Source: Bacteroidota bacterium (lineage in GTDB: Bacteria; Bacteroidota; Bacteroidia; Chitinophagales; UBA10324). Taken from it: a stretch of 64,000 bases of DNA. Below the pieces are notes generated by a model. The model made no database searches and was not told the origin of the DNA. It worked only from the letters and a program-made list of their open reading frames with translations. Positions 15,877 through 26,179 of the stretch are shown here, piece by piece (the first letter of the stretch is position 1; every line of letters begins with the position of its first letter). A program made the translations under genes and the position numbers. The stretch spans positions 1 through 64,000 of the forward strand of contig BJGQ01000007.1 in NCBI GenBank assembly GCA_014190575.1, read 5' to 3'.

Positions 15877-17769
15877 TTATACAGATTGTTGTTCTTTTTC
15901 TGAAAGTTCCAACCAGCGATTTCCTTTTTCGTCAAGTAGTTCAATAACTTTTGTTAATCGAATTCCACTGTTCATTAACTCTTCATGGTTAGTGCCGCCG
16001 GTTTGTAGTTGTTCAGTGAGTTTGTTTTTTTCTGCTTCTAATTTTTCAATGTCTTTGTTCAGGTTTTCTAATTCGAGGCGCTCTTTATAGGTGAGTTTTA
16101 TTTTGATTTTATCGGCAGCGGTTTTACTTTCTTCAATTATTTTATTTTCTACAATTAATTTTTCAAAATCTTTTTTGTCTTCTGATAATCTGTATTCGGT
16201 GTAGTTGCCTGGAAACACCTGAATATCTCCATCACCATGAAAAATAAAAAGCTGGTCAACTAACTTATCCATAAAATAACGATCGTGAGTTACTATGATT
16301 AAACAGCCGGAATAATTTTCTAAAAACTCTTCCAACGCTTGCAAGGTTATTAAGTCCAAATCGTTGGTAGGTTCATCCAACACTAAAAAATTAGGATTCT
16401 TAACCAGTATCGTTAACAAATGAAGTCTTCTTTTTTCACCACCACTTAAACTGGATACAAAAGTGAAATGCTGACTGATTGGAAATCCAAACATTTGTAA
16501 AAATTGTGAAGCCATCACTTTGCTACCATCAGCAAGCGGAATAAATTCGGCAATGTCTTTTACAACTTCAATCACACGCTTGTCATTATCTAATTTAATT
16601 CCTTCCTGATTGAAGTATCCGTAAACTATTGTTTCGCCAACATTTATTTTTCCTGAATCGGCTTTGTCTTTATCTGTAATGAGATTCAAAAAGGTTGATT
16701 TGCCTGTTCCGTTTTTTCCAACAATACCAATTCGTTCTCCTTTTTTAAAAGTGTAATCAAATCCTTTTAATAAAACCTGCTCACCATATTTCTTATAAAC
16801 CTTTTTCAGTTCCAGTACTTTTCCTCCAATACGATTCATCTTTATTTCCAATCGCAATTCTTCTTCTTTTTTTCGGCTCTTAACTTTTTCTTCTATCATA
16901 TCAAAAGCCTCAACACGCGATTTTGATTTCACTGTTCTTGCCTTTGGTTGCTTGCGAACCCACTCTAATTCGCGGCGGTATCTGTTTTTTAATTTTTCGT
17001 GTTCGCTCTCTTCATTAAAAGTGCGATTTGCTTTTTGTTCTAAAAATTTTTCGTAATTGCCTTCATATCGATAAATTTTTCCGCCATCTAGTTCAATTAT
17101 TGTATCGCAAATATTTTCTAAAAAATATCTGTCGTGCGTTACTAATAGTAAAGTTATATTCTGTCTTGAAAGATAACTTTCTAACCATTCAATCATTGCA
17201 ATATCGAGGTGATTGGTAGGTTCATCCAAAATTAAAAATTGCGGATCTTCAATCAGCACTCGAGCTAAAGCAACTCTTCTCTTCTGACCACCGGAAAGTG
17301 TTTTCATGGATTGATCAAAATGATTGATTCCTAACTTTCCTAATACCTGTTTTACTCGTGATTCATAATCCCATGCTTTCAATTCTTCAATTCGTGCAAT
17401 TGCTTTTTGTAAAACCTGGTAATGCTCATCTGCATGATTGGTTTCATATAATTCATTTATTCGCTCATATTCTTTAATAGCCAATACTTCATGTGAAGCT
17501 GAAAGAAAAATATTATCAAGTACTGATAAATTTTCATTGAACTTTAAATCCTGCTCTAAAAATCCGAAACGAACATCTTTGTTTCGTGAAATTTTTCCTT
17601 CGTCGGCAACATCAGTTCCTTCAATAATTTTTAATAAGGTAGATTTCCCTGTACCATTTCTTGCGACTAAGGCAACTTTATCTCCCCAGTTTATTCCAAA
17701 ACTTACTTTTTCAAAAAGTTCTCTATCGGCAAAAGACTTCGACACATTTTCAACACTCAGTATATTCAT
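15877..17769 (-). CDS. uup: ABC-F ATPase, Uup-like
   Basis: 630 residues with two soluble ABC cassettes: Walker A GTGKST in both halves, signatures LSGGQKRRVALARVL and LSGGEKRRLHL, and Walker B with LILDEPTNHLD and LVLDEPTNDLD. No membrane segments. The last about 75 residues form a Glu/Lys-rich coiled coil (ERLELENLNKDIEKLEAEKN), the Uup C-terminal domain. ABC-F proteins act on ribosomes; Uup is linked to ribosome function and to stability of repeated DNA. A single-gene unit ending at the shared terminator. Confidence 0.9.
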   Translation of the reverse strand: MNILSVENVSKSFADRELFEKVSFGINWGDKVALVARNGTGKSTLLKIIEGTDVADEGKISRNKDVRFGFLEQDLKFNENLSVLDNIFLSASHEVLAIKEYERINELYETNHADEHYQVLQKAIARIEELKAWDYESRVKQVLGKLGINHFDQSMKTLSGGQKRRVALARVLIEDPQFLILDEPTNHLDIAMIEWLESYLSRQNITLLLVTHDRYFLENICDTIIELDGGKIYRYEGNYEKFLEQKANRTFNEESEHEKLKNRYRRELEWVRKQPKARTVKSKSRVEAFDMIEEKVKSRKKEEELRLEIKMNRIGGKVLELKKVYKKYGEQVLLKGFDYTFKKGERIGIVGKNGTGKSTFLNLITDKDKADSGKINVGETIVYGYFNQEGIKLDNDKRVIEVVKDIAEFIPLADGSKVMASQFLQMFGFPISQHFTFVSSLSGGEKRRLHLLTILVKNPNFLVLDEPTNDLDLITLQALEEFLENYSGCLIIVTHDRYFMDKLVDQLFIFHGDGDIQVFPGNYTEYRLSEDKKDFEKLIVENKIIEESKTAADKIKIKLTYKERLELENLNKDIEKLEAEKNKLTEQLQTGGTNHEELMNSGIRLTKVIELLDEKGNRWLELSEKEQQSV

Positions 17770-17890
17770 TTTCGTTTGTTACCCTTTATTGCTTGAACGG
17801 CGAAAATAGGTTCTTATTCAGAAGAAAAATTTTGAGTTGAGTAAACTATATCGCTATAATTGTGTTCGTCTTAATAAACAATCTAATAAC

Positions 17891-18430
17891 ATGAAAAATA
17901 CAGCTAACGAAACTTACACCGGGCGTGTAATTTTTTACAATAAGAACAAAGGATTTGGTGGAATCAGTCATGCTGAATTGGGCGATGTGTTTCTGCACCA
18001 AAGTAAAATGGGAGATATTTATAAAGTAGCTCACAAGAATGATTTAGTGAGTTTTGAAGCAATTCCATCCACCCGTAAACATGGAGTCTTTGAAGCGATC
18101 AATGTAAAATTTATTGAGAACGAAAACCTGAATATAATTATCAATGCTTTTGCGCAAAAAGAAAATATGAAAGGCAAGGTTTTAACTATGAATGCCGGTG
18201 GGTTATTATTGGATGTTTTAGGTATTGAAGTGTTTTTGCCAAAATCAGAGGTTGATGTTTATGAATTTAATTCGTATAGCATTTTTCTTGGAAAAGAATT
18301 GGAGTTCAAAATTATTGGCATTGATGAACGAAGCATTATTGCTTCAAGAAAGGTAGTGTTGGAAGAAGAAGAAAATGCAATAAAAAAATCCCATCAGGAA
18401 TCTGTTGGAATAAATAAGGTAGTATCATAA
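17891..18430 (+). CDS. Cold-shock-domain / S1-domain RNA-binding protein
   Basis: 179 residues from the ATG at 17891 (an upstream ATG at 17837 adds 18 residues unlike the family). Residues about 7-72 are a cold-shock-like OB fold: GRVIFYNKNKGFGGI (RNP1-like) and DVFLHQSKM (RNP2-like). Residues about 92-165 are an S1 domain of ribosomal-S1 type: MKGKVLTMNAGGLLLDVLGI, EVFLPKSEVD, and ERSIIASRKVVLEEE. Two single-strand RNA-binding folds in one short protein suggest a translation or RNA-chaperone role. No operon partner is evident. Confidence 0.7.
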   Translation: MKNTANETYTGRVIFYNKNKGFGGISHAELGDVFLHQSKMGDIYKVAHKNDLVSFEAIPSTRKHGVFEAINVKFIENENLNIIINAFAQKENMKGKVLTMNAGGLLLDVLGIEVFLPKSEVDVYEFNSYSIFLGKELEFKIIGIDERSIIASRKVVLEEEENAIKKSHQESVGINKVVS

Positions 18431-18520
18431 TTACAAATTCCTGATCAGCAGGAAAGTTAAAATATTTTGTAACCCTGCAAATTTGAGATCGTTGAGAGAT
18501 TGGTAAATACCATAAACTCA

Positions 18521-20938
18521 ATGAAAAAGGTAATTTTAATGTTTTTGTTGGCGGTAATCTTTGCTGCTAAAATTTCAAATGCTCAGGTTGAAGTAAATCA
18601 ATCATATCTTTCAATCTGCGAAGGTTCGTCTGCAACAATTAATGCAATCGGTTCAGTAAGTTATTTTTGGAGCCCATCTGAAGGTTTAAATTCAACTATA
18701 GGAAATTCGGTTATTGCCTCACCTCCATTTTCTTTAACATATACAGTTACAGGATTCGATTCGAATGGAAATTCATCAGAAGCAATGGTTAGTGTTCAGG
18801 TGAATGTAAATCCGGTAATAAATCTGGGCTTTGTTCAACCTAGTTCGTGTAATTATGTTGAAGGATTATATGTGAATCCCATTTATCAGAATATAAAAAT
18901 TATGCAGGATTTGGTTTATGGACAGAATTATTTATTTAACAACCAATTACAAGATTTAAAACTTGATGTGTATTTGCCAAACCAATTAGTAAACTATAAA
19001 CGCGCGGCAATTATTATATTACATGGAGGTGGGTTTTTGTTTGGGGATAAATCTGATAGTACACCTGTTGCACTAAGTCAATATTTTTCGGAAAGAGGTT
19101 ATGTTGTATATGATGCAAACTATCGTATTGGAATGGGCCCACTAAATGAAGCAAATGCAGGCAAGGCATATTATCGTGCAATACAGGATGCAAAAGCATG
19201 TGTTCGTTATATTAAAAAAACAGGAACAGATTTAGGAGTTGATACCTCTCAAATATTTATGGCAGGAGTTTCAGCAGGTGCGGTAACTTCAATTGGTACA
19301 GCTTATCTTGATCAAAATGAAATTCCTTCATTCATTAATTATTCTGCTCTAGGATTATTAGATAATGAAGGAGGCAATACCGGATATTCATCAAAAGTAA
19401 ATGGAGTAATTAGTATTGCAGGAGGAGTATATGATACCACAACAATTTTTGATAATGAAACTGAACCACTTTATTCTTTTCATGGGACTTCTGATAATGT
19501 AATTCCGTACTATAGTGGTTTGTTAGGTGGTCTCGTATTAACATATGGAGGTTATTCAATTAATAAGGCTGCAAATGACGCTGGGTTAAATTCATCACTT
19601 CATACTTTTATTAATGGACCACATGTACCATCAATAAATTCCTTGGAAATGGATTCAATTTTTACTGAATCAAATTCATTTTTATATTCTTTAGTAAAAA
19701 ATAAACACGGCGAGAATTCATGTGCAATGATTTTAGCTACTGGTGGAACACAATTTAACTGGTCGCCGGCAACAAATATTTCTAACCCATATTCAAATCA
19801 ACTTATTGCCACACCTGAAAATTTAACAAACTACAATTTAACAGTAACAGATTCTTTTGGTTGCTACTCACACACTGATTTAGATATTAAAAGCGCTCAT
19901 CCACTTTATACAGAAATAAAAACTGATACAATAGGTAAGTATCTGAATTTGTTTACTGTGTCTGGCGGTGGTCAGGAAAGTTTAAATTTTATGTGGTCAA
20001 ATGGAACAACAGCAAGTACACTTAAGCATGTAGCTCCTGGCACTTATGCAATTTCTGTAACTTCGGGTAATTGCAATATGACTGATGAAAAAGAAATAAT
20101 TTATCCCTTAATCACAAAAGCCACAGACCTTAAAACTGAATTTATTACATCTTGTGGGGTAAAATTTAAATGGGAGCCAATGCCTCATGTTCTTTATCAA
20201 AAAGTGCTACTTACCAATATGGATGATTCAATTGCACAACATAGTTTCTTGATACATGGAGAAAATACTTTTGACTATTCTGATTTAATTCCTTCAACCA
20301 ATTATAAATTTGAAGTTACCGAATATACCTGGAACGATTCAACAGCAGGACCGGCCATCCTTTATTTTAAAAGTAAACAATGCGAAATGCCAATTCAACT
20401 TGTTAGTAATAATGTTGGATCAGACAATTGTACTATTCAATGGGAAGGAACTTGTAATCCTGAATCATATCGATTTAAGTATCGCGAATTAGGAACAACG
20501 CAATGGAATGTTTCATTAACTGGAACAGAAAGTATGCAGTTGAACAATCTTGCATCCGGAACATCATATGAATATTATGTGCGCTCAGTTTGTATTAATG
20601 GAAGTAGTTATTCAAAAAAATCAAACACGGAAATTTTTACAACTTTGGGTTTGAGAACTGAAAATATTAACCATAATATAAATTCAGAAATAACTGTTTA
20701 TCCAAATCCAAATAATGGATCATTTATAGTGCAAGCATCATTATCAGATAATATTGAAAACACTGAAATTCAAATAATAAATAGCCTGGGACAAATAGTT
20801 TATCGCCAACCCGTTCTTGTCGAAGATGGAACTGTTTATGAATCTATTACAATTAGAAATAAAATAGTAACAGGTATATATGAATTACGAATTAAAAATG
20901 GCAACGAATGTTTAAAAAGCAGAATTGCAATAAGGTAA
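18521..20938 (+). CDS. T9SS-secreted esterase-like alpha/beta hydrolase with Ig/fibronectin-like domains
   Basis: 805 residues from ATG 18521. Signal peptide (about 1-22), an Ig-like segment, then an alpha/beta-hydrolase of the esterase/lipase group (about 140-390): oxyanion-hole HGGGF, nucleophile elbow GVSAG with Ser near 251, an acid in HGTSDNVIP (Asp near 325) and a His in NGPHVPS (near 368). Ig-like and fibronectin-III-like regions follow (TSYEYYVRSVC near the end), then a T9SS sorting domain (VYPNPNNGSF, VTGIYELRIKN). It should be a surface or secreted carboxylesterase; the substrate is unknown. Confidence 0.82.
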   Translation: MKKVILMFLLAVIFAAKISNAQVEVNQSYLSICEGSSATINAIGSVSYFWSPSEGLNSTIGNSVIASPPFSLTYTVTGFDSNGNSSEAMVSVQVNVNPVINLGFVQPSSCNYVEGLYVNPIYQNIKIMQDLVYGQNYLFNNQLQDLKLDVYLPNQLVNYKRAAIIILHGGGFLFGDKSDSTPVALSQYFSERGYVVYDANYRIGMGPLNEANAGKAYYRAIQDAKACVRYIKKTGTDLGVDTSQIFMAGVSAGAVTSIGTAYLDQNEIPSFINYSALGLLDNEGGNTGYSSKVNGVISIAGGVYDTTTIFDNETEPLYSFHGTSDNVIPYYSGLLGGLVLTYGGYSINKAANDAGLNSSLHTFINGPHVPSINSLEMDSIFTESNSFLYSLVKNKHGENSCAMILATGGTQFNWSPATNISNPYSNQLIATPENLTNYNLTVTDSFGCYSHTDLDIKSAHPLYTEIKTDTIGKYLNLFTVSGGGQESLNFMWSNGTTASTLKHVAPGTYAISVTSGNCNMTDEKEIIYPLITKATDLKTEFITSCGVKFKWEPMPHVLYQKVLLTNMDDSIAQHSFLIHGENTFDYSDLIPSTNYKFEVTEYTWNDSTAGPAILYFKSKQCEMPIQLVSNNVGSDNCTIQWEGTCNPESYRFKYRELGTTQWNVSLTGTESMQLNNLASGTSYEYYVRSVCINGSSYSKKSNTEIFTTLGLRTENINHNINSEITVYPNPNNGSFIVQASLSDNIENTEIQIINSLGQIVYRQPVLVEDGTVYESITIRNKIVTGIYELRIKNGNECLKSRIAIR

Positions 20939-20965
20939 ATTAGTAAAGAAAAAACGCATAAAAAA

Positions 20966-20997
20966 AGTCGTCCTCAAATTTGAGGACGACTTTTTTT
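20966..20997. terminator. Bidirectional rho-independent terminator
   Basis: A perfect 13-base-pair palindrome, AGTCGTCCTCAAA/TTTGAGGACGACT (20966-20991), flanked by A and T runs, lies between the convergent esterase gene and icd. Confidence 0.92.
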
Positions 20998-21051
20998 GTT
21001 TGATCCAACTTCGTTTTAGAAATAAAATTGAAGAAAACAAATACAGAAAAA

Positions 21052-22356
21052 TTAATTCATATTCTTAATAATCTCTTCGCCGAACTCCGAACATTTTAAA
21101 AGAGTTGCTCCTGTCATTTGCCGTTCAAAATCATAAGTCACTCTTTTAAGCGCAATACTTTTTTCCAAACCTTTATAAATTAATTGCGATGCTTCAATCC
21201 AGCCAAGATGTTCAAACATCATGGCTCCGCTCAAAATAACCGAACCCGGATTTACTTTATCCAGATTCGCATACTTTGGTGCTGTGCCATGAGTGGCTTC
21301 GAAAATTGCATGACCTGTAACTCCGTTAATGTTTGCACCGGGTGCAATACCAATTCCACCAACCTGTGCCGCAAGTGCATCGCTTAAATAATCGCCATTA
21401 AGATTTAAAGTTGCTATCACATCAAAATCTTCAGGTCGGGTGAGTATCTGCTGAAGAGTTATATCGGCAATAGCATCTTTAATTATTATTCCAGCACCTG
21501 GTTTTCCGTCCGGAATTTTGCACCATGGTCCGCCATCAATTTCTACCGCACCAAAGAAATCTTTAGCAACTTTATAACTCCAGTCCCGGAAACCACCTTC
21601 AGTAAATTTCATGATATTTCCTTTGTGCACAATTGTTACACTTTTTTTATTGTGCTTGATTGCGTAACTGATAGAAGAATGCATTAATCGTTCGGTACCT
21701 AAGTAACTTACAGGTTTAATTCCGATTCCAACTTCAATATCCACTTCACGCTTTGGCGAACCAACAGCTTCCAATTGTTTTTGCCATTCAGTAGATTTTT
21801 CTTTTGTACCAAAACGAATTTTATCAAACATCTTCGGAAATTCCTGCTGAATAAAATCTAAAACTTTTTTTGCTTCTAGGGTTCCGGCTGCAAATTCAAT
21901 TCCTGCATAAATATCCTCAGTGTTCTCACGAAAAATAACCATGTCCACAGCGCCCGGATTTTTTACAGGCGAAGGAACACCCTCAAACCAGCGCACAGGG
22001 CGAAGGCACACATATAAATCAAGTATCTGACGAAGCGCAACATTAAGTGAGCGTATGCCACCACCAACAGGTGTAGTCAACGGTCCTTTAATTCCAACTA
22101 GGTATTCTTTAAACGCAGTTAGCGTTTCGTCGGGCAACCAGTTTCCTGTTTTGTTAAATGCTTTTTCGCCTGCAAGCACTTCCATCCAACTTATCTTTTT
22201 TGTCCCGCCATACGCTTTTTCTACTGCTGCATCCAGCACACGAACAGATGATTTCCATATATCGGAACCCGTTCCATCGCCTTCAATAAATGGGATTATT
22301 GGATTATTCGGTACAGTTAATCTGCCCTCATGCATTGTTATTTTTTCGCCCGTCAT
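21052..22356 (-). CDS. icd: Isocitrate dehydrogenase, NADP-dependent
   Basis: 434 residues, E. coli-type dimeric enzyme. Visible motifs: [12 protein letters not shown], the substrate/phosphorylation segment [13 protein letters not shown] with Ser103, the [14 protein letters not shown] block, and [16 protein letters not shown], where Lys-Tyr after Pro match the NADP-selecting residues of the E. coli enzyme. It converts isocitrate to 2-oxoglutarate in the TCA cycle. A single-gene unit with a strong terminator at its 3' end. Confidence 0.95.
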   Translation of the reverse strand: MTGEKITMHEGRLTVPNNPIIPFIEGDGTGSDIWKSSVRVLDAAVEKAYGGTKKISWMEVLAGEKAFNKTGNWLPDETLTAFKEYLVGIKGPLTTPVGGGIRSLNVALRQILDLYVCLRPVRWFEGVPSPVKNPGAVDMVIFRENTEDIYAGIEFAAGTLEAKKVLDFIQQEFPKMFDKIRFGTKEKSTEWQKQLEAVGSPKREVDIEVGIGIKPVSYLGTERLMHSSISYAIKHNKKSVTIVHKGNIMKFTEGGFRDWSYKVAKDFFGAVEIDGGPWCKIPDGKPGAGIIIKDAIADITLQQILTRPEDFDVIATLNLNGDYLSDALAAQVGGIGIAPGANINGVTGHAIFEATHGTAPKYANLDKVNPGSVILSGAMMFEHLGWIEASQLIYKGLEKSIALKRVTYDFERQMTGATLLKCSEFGEEIIKNMN

Positions 22357-22505
22357 TTTATTTATTTGTTTTAAGAGGGCGCAAATATAAAAGTCTGCCC
22401 TTCACTTCGAAGTGATGAATATTTATTTTGATTAATGAAATATTTTTTTAAAATTCTTCATTGAAGAATAATAAACCAGATTTTTAAAAAGAACTAAGAA
22501 TTTTA

Positions 22506-22745
22506 CTATTCAACAGTTTCTCCCGACATGGCGGCTAACTCAACTTCTAATTCAGCCGAAAGCAATGAAATTTTCTCTTCCAACTGCATCATTTTTTCTG
22601 AATCAATAACCCGCAACATAGGAAAATGTTCCAATGCCAATTCTGTTAACGATTCAACTGCTTCGTGAATGAACAATGGTTCTTTAACTTCGGTTTTATT
22701 TCCTGTTAGCGCATTCAACGCTTCAAGGTCATGCTTGGTAATCAT
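22506..22745 (-). CDS. Small hypothetical acidic protein
   Basis: 79 residues from ATG 22745 (MITKHDLEAL), or 90 from 22778. It is acidic and mostly helical, with a central FIHEAVESLTELALEHFPML and a possible short coiled coil (MMQLEEKISLLSAELEVEL). No known domain. It lies alone between icd and the MBL gene. It could be an adaptor or regulator, but nothing in the sequence shows it. Confidence 0.55.
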   Translation of the reverse strand: MITKHDLEALNALTGNKTEVKEPLFIHEAVESLTELALEHFPMLRVIDSEKMMQLEEKISLLSAELEVELAAMSGETVE

Positions 22746-22892
22746 TTTGTTTTGATTTGGTGAAGGAAAATTACACAATAGTTTTTTTATTGCAACTATG
22801 ATTTTTAACAGATGTTCATTTCGTTATTTCTGAAAATTATATTGGCATCGCTTTAAGAATAAATTTACCATTCAAATACTGAAATTAAATAA

Positions 22893-24296
22893 ATGAAAAT
22901 TCAATTTTGTGGAGCAGCTCAAACAGTAACCGGAAGCTCGCATTTAATTATTCTTGATGATGGATATAAGATTTTATTAGACTGCGGTTTATTTCAGGGC
23001 CAAGATGCTTACAATGATGAAAACAACCTGAAATTTTTATTTCGCCCCGAAGAAATCAATTGCCTCGTGCTTTCACATGCGCACATTGATCATGCAGGGC
23101 GCATCCCTAAATTGGTTAAAGAAGGTTTCCATGGGAAAATTATATGCACTTCAGCCACTAAAGATTTATCTGAAATTATGTTGGCCGATAGTGCCCACAT
23201 TCAGGAAAAAGACACGCAGTACGAAAACAAAAAAAGAAAGAAACGCGGACTCGGATTAGTAAATCCGTTATATACAGTGGATGATGCACAACATGCGCTC
23301 AAACAATTCTTTTCCATTAAGTACGAAGAGTGGTATCCAGTTCGCGATGGTATTGAAGTACTCTTTCGCGATAATGGTCACATACTCGGCAGCGGGAGTG
23401 TATCTCTCAAAATCAAAGAGGGCGACCGTTTAATCAAAGTCGGATTTACAGGAGATATCGGAAGACCAAATCGTCCCATATTAAAAGATCCAAAACAAAT
23501 GGATGATGTGGATATACTCCTGTGCGAATCAACTTACGGAGGCAGAATTCACGAAGCATTTCCCGATGATCTCAATCATTTTTATGAGGTGATAAAAAGT
23601 ACTTGTCTCGATAGAAAAGGAAAAATTATCATCCCTGCATTCAGCATCGGCCGCACGCAGGAAATAGTTTACATGCTGGATAAACTGAATCACGAAAAAA
23701 ACTTAGACCGCATACCTGTGTATGTTGATAGTCCGCTCTCAACCAACGCAACAGAAATTTACCGCAATCACCCCGAATGTTTCGATGATGAAATTAGCGC
23801 ACATTTAAAAACTGATCCCAATCCTTTTGGATTTAATAATTTGCAGTACATTACTGATGTAGAAGAATCAAAACAATTAAACTTTCAGGAAGGACCAGCA
23901 ATAATAATTTCTGCTTCAGGTATGGCCGAGGCAGGAAGAATTGTACATCACATTTCTAACAACATTGAAAATGAAAAGAACACGATCTTAATGGTTGGTT
24001 ACTGTGCAAAGGGTACACTCGGTTCACGAATAAGAGAAGGAGAAAAAGAAATAAAATTATTTGGCGAAGTAAAACAGGTGAAAGCCCAGGTTGAACTTAT
24101 GGATTCTTTCAGTGCACACGGTGATCAAAAAGAAATGCTGGATTTTCTTGACAATCTAAACAGAAACGATTTAAAAAAAATATTTCTAGTGCATGGAGAT
24201 TATGAAGAAGGTCAGTTACCCTTTAAAAAATGTTTGGAAGAAAAGAGTTTCCAAAATGTTTTGATACCTGAAAAAGGAGATTCAGTGGAAATTTAA
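22893..24296 (+). CDS. MBL-fold beta-CASP exonuclease/RNase (YSH1-like)
   Basis: 467 residues. An N-terminal metallo-beta-lactamase core with the Zn motif LSHAHIDHAGRIP, followed by DNGHILGSGSV and FTGDIG. A beta-CASP insertion (CESTYGG, FSIGRTQEIVYML, YVDSPLS, SGMAEAGRIVHH) and the C-terminal RMMBL block with SFSAHGDQKEML and FLVHGDYEEG complete the CPSF73-like architecture. Family members are metal-dependent RNases. No signal peptide, so it acts in the cytoplasm on RNA. Confidence 0.88.
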   Translation: MKIQFCGAAQTVTGSSHLIILDDGYKILLDCGLFQGQDAYNDENNLKFLFRPEEINCLVLSHAHIDHAGRIPKLVKEGFHGKIICTSATKDLSEIMLADSAHIQEKDTQYENKKRKKRGLGLVNPLYTVDDAQHALKQFFSIKYEEWYPVRDGIEVLFRDNGHILGSGSVSLKIKEGDRLIKVGFTGDIGRPNRPILKDPKQMDDVDILLCESTYGGRIHEAFPDDLNHFYEVIKSTCLDRKGKIIIPAFSIGRTQEIVYMLDKLNHEKNLDRIPVYVDSPLSTNATEIYRNHPECFDDEISAHLKTDPNPFGFNNLQYITDVEESKQLNFQEGPAIIISASGMAEAGRIVHHISNNIENEKNTILMVGYCAKGTLGSRIREGEKEIKLFGEVKQVKAQVELMDSFSAHGDQKEMLDFLDNLNRNDLKKIFLVHGDYEEGQLPFKKCLEEKSFQNVLIPEKGDSVEI

Positions 24297-24424
24297 TTAA
24301 CGAAATATAAAATCTGGTCGTGTAATTTAAACAACTTACCGATGAAAAACAGCCAAATAACATATTAATTATTCAAACATTAAATGTTCAGATACTTTTG
24401 GCTTCACCTAAAAACAAGTAACCC

Positions 24425-26065
24425 ATGAAAAAAATTTACAAAAGTTTTCGACTCAGTGTAGCCTTAGTAATGTTAGCATCAGTTTTTTCTAACAATGCAC
24501 ATGCAAGTTATTCTTACAAGAGTATTAGAATTGCGTCTCAATCGTCAGATTCAACAGGAATATTTATAAGGATATCAGTTCCAAGCATTAAAAGATATAG
24601 CTGTGGAGCACCGGTTGTCATTTATTTGAATGGAGGCTGGGGATCATCAGGCATGTTAGGTAACATGTTTAACATGTCTAATTATGGATTTATTGTTGTA
24701 GAATTTAATTACCCGGGGGGTGGTTCAGGCACTCAGAAAAGTGGAGGAATTTATGATAGTCGGGGTATCAATTCAATGTTAGCTGCAAGGGATGTTATTA
24801 GATTCGCACTTGGCCAAACAACAGATAGATACAATAAATATTTAGGTTATTATACCGGAACTAAAAGCCCTTTATATAACAATGTTGGAATTATTGGAGG
24901 ATCAAATGGGGGTTGCAATTTGCTATCAGTTCTTGGTATGTACCCACAAGACTTAAATCAAGTTGCTTGGATTTCTTTTTTTGAATCACCAATTGGTGAT
25001 GGCATGTTAACTGCAGATCCAGGTAAACCATATGCATTAGGTCAACCAAGTGCAATACACAAAAATTTTGCTTACAATGATTCAACAGGAACTTATAATT
25101 GGGATTTGTTAAGTTATGCAAAAGATACTGTTGCTTATAAGGTAGGTGTAAATAGTTATAAAGGATTATTTTATTTTGATGTTAATCAGAATGGGATATT
25201 TAACAGGGGGGTTGATTATGATTTGATTGGCAGATTTGATGCTGTAACTTTAGGTGCCGCTAAAAAATATTATTATTCAATTGAAGTTATTCAAAGAGCC
25301 TATGAAAAAGCAATTTATCCTTTAGCTAATCCTTTAAGCTATCAACCAGACTTAGAACAAACAATTGCTTATTGGCATTTAAGAAGCACAGAAAATTATA
25401 TTGATTCTTTTATGATTCATATGCCCAATATAAAAGTATTGTTTATGGTTCGCGATTCTGACCACATCACTTCGGCACCTAATCACCCTGAAGTAATTAA
25501 TGCTTGGAATAAGTTTAGTGCAAATGGCTGCAATTGGTTCAGAGTAAATGCTGATAAATCTTACATTCAATATGTAACTGGGTTAACATTACCAACTGCA
25601 CCAGATAATGATGCGAATGTTTCACTTGATAATATAAATATCAGAAACATGATAATGCCCGGAAATATTTTTTCTGATCGTTATATGAATCATTATTCCT
25701 CTACCCTTGAAATGGCTGATCGGGTTATGAATAATGATTGGAGTTTAAACCTGAATGGAATTTTATCAAGTACATGTCCTACTACAAAAATTGAAGATGA
25801 AAATGAAGCATCAAATGAAACTTTATTATATCCGAATCCAGCTCAAAATGAAACTTACATTCAGATTAATGCAACTGAAATAGGATCATCAACTATTACA
25901 ATTTACAATTCAATAGGTCAACAAGTTTTACAAACACAAAAAGAGGTCGTTATGAAAGGATTTAACTTATTAATTCTTGATGTTAGCAATCTTAGTTCTG
26001 GAAATTATTTCGTGCGTGTTGATGCTCCGGGCGTTAACAGCACATTACAATTTACGAGGGAGTAA
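24425..26065 (+). CDS. T9SS-secreted alpha/beta-hydrolase-like protein
   Basis: 546 residues: signal peptide (about 1-27, ending AHA), an alpha/beta-hydrolase-like domain with PVVIYLNGGWG (oxyanion region), the elbow IGGSNGG with Ser160, and a late MVRDSDHITSAPNHPE block that can supply Asp and His. A segment FDVNQNGIFNRGVDYD resembles a calcium-binding dockerin/EF-hand loop. The T9SS type A sorting domain is at about 465-546 (LYPNPAQNETYIQIN, LSSGNYFVRVDAP). It is secreted; the substrate is unknown. It is only distantly like the esterase at 18521. Confidence 0.78.
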   Translation: MKKIYKSFRLSVALVMLASVFSNNAHASYSYKSIRIASQSSDSTGIFIRISVPSIKRYSCGAPVVIYLNGGWGSSGMLGNMFNMSNYGFIVVEFNYPGGGSGTQKSGGIYDSRGINSMLAARDVIRFALGQTTDRYNKYLGYYTGTKSPLYNNVGIIGGSNGGCNLLSVLGMYPQDLNQVAWISFFESPIGDGMLTADPGKPYALGQPSAIHKNFAYNDSTGTYNWDLLSYAKDTVAYKVGVNSYKGLFYFDVNQNGIFNRGVDYDLIGRFDAVTLGAAKKYYYSIEVIQRAYEKAIYPLANPLSYQPDLEQTIAYWHLRSTENYIDSFMIHMPNIKVLFMVRDSDHITSAPNHPEVINAWNKFSANGCNWFRVNADKSYIQYVTGLTLPTAPDNDANVSLDNINIRNMIMPGNIFSDRYMNHYSSTLEMADRVMNNDWSLNLNGILSSTCPTTKIEDENEASNETLLYPNPAQNETYIQINATEIGSSTITIYNSIGQQVLQTQKEVVMKGFNLLILDVSNLSSGNYFVRVDAPGVNSTLQFTRE

Positions 26066-26086
26066 TTCCTTGTTTTTAGGTGGAAG

Positions 26087-26119
26087 AAGGGTGCCGGTTA
26101 ACCAGACCGCACCCTTTTT
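26087..26119 (+). terminator. Rho-independent terminator
   Basis: GGGTGC (26089-26094) pairs with GCACCC (26109-26114), extended by an inner GGT/ACC with a bulge, and is followed by TTTTT. It ends the transcript of the secreted hydrolase before hutU. Confidence 0.75.
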
Positions 26120-26153
26120 CATTTTATGAAAGTTATACTCTGAGTTGAATAAT

Positions 26154-26161
26154 TATTTTTG
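26154..26161 (+). promoter_or_regulatory. Possible -7 box of hutU
   Basis: TATTTTTG fits the TAnnTTTG consensus and lies 19 bases before the hutU start at 26180, just after a terminator. No clear -33 box is seen at the expected distance. Confidence 0.35.
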
Positions 26162-26179
26162 ACTCAAATATTTTTTCAG

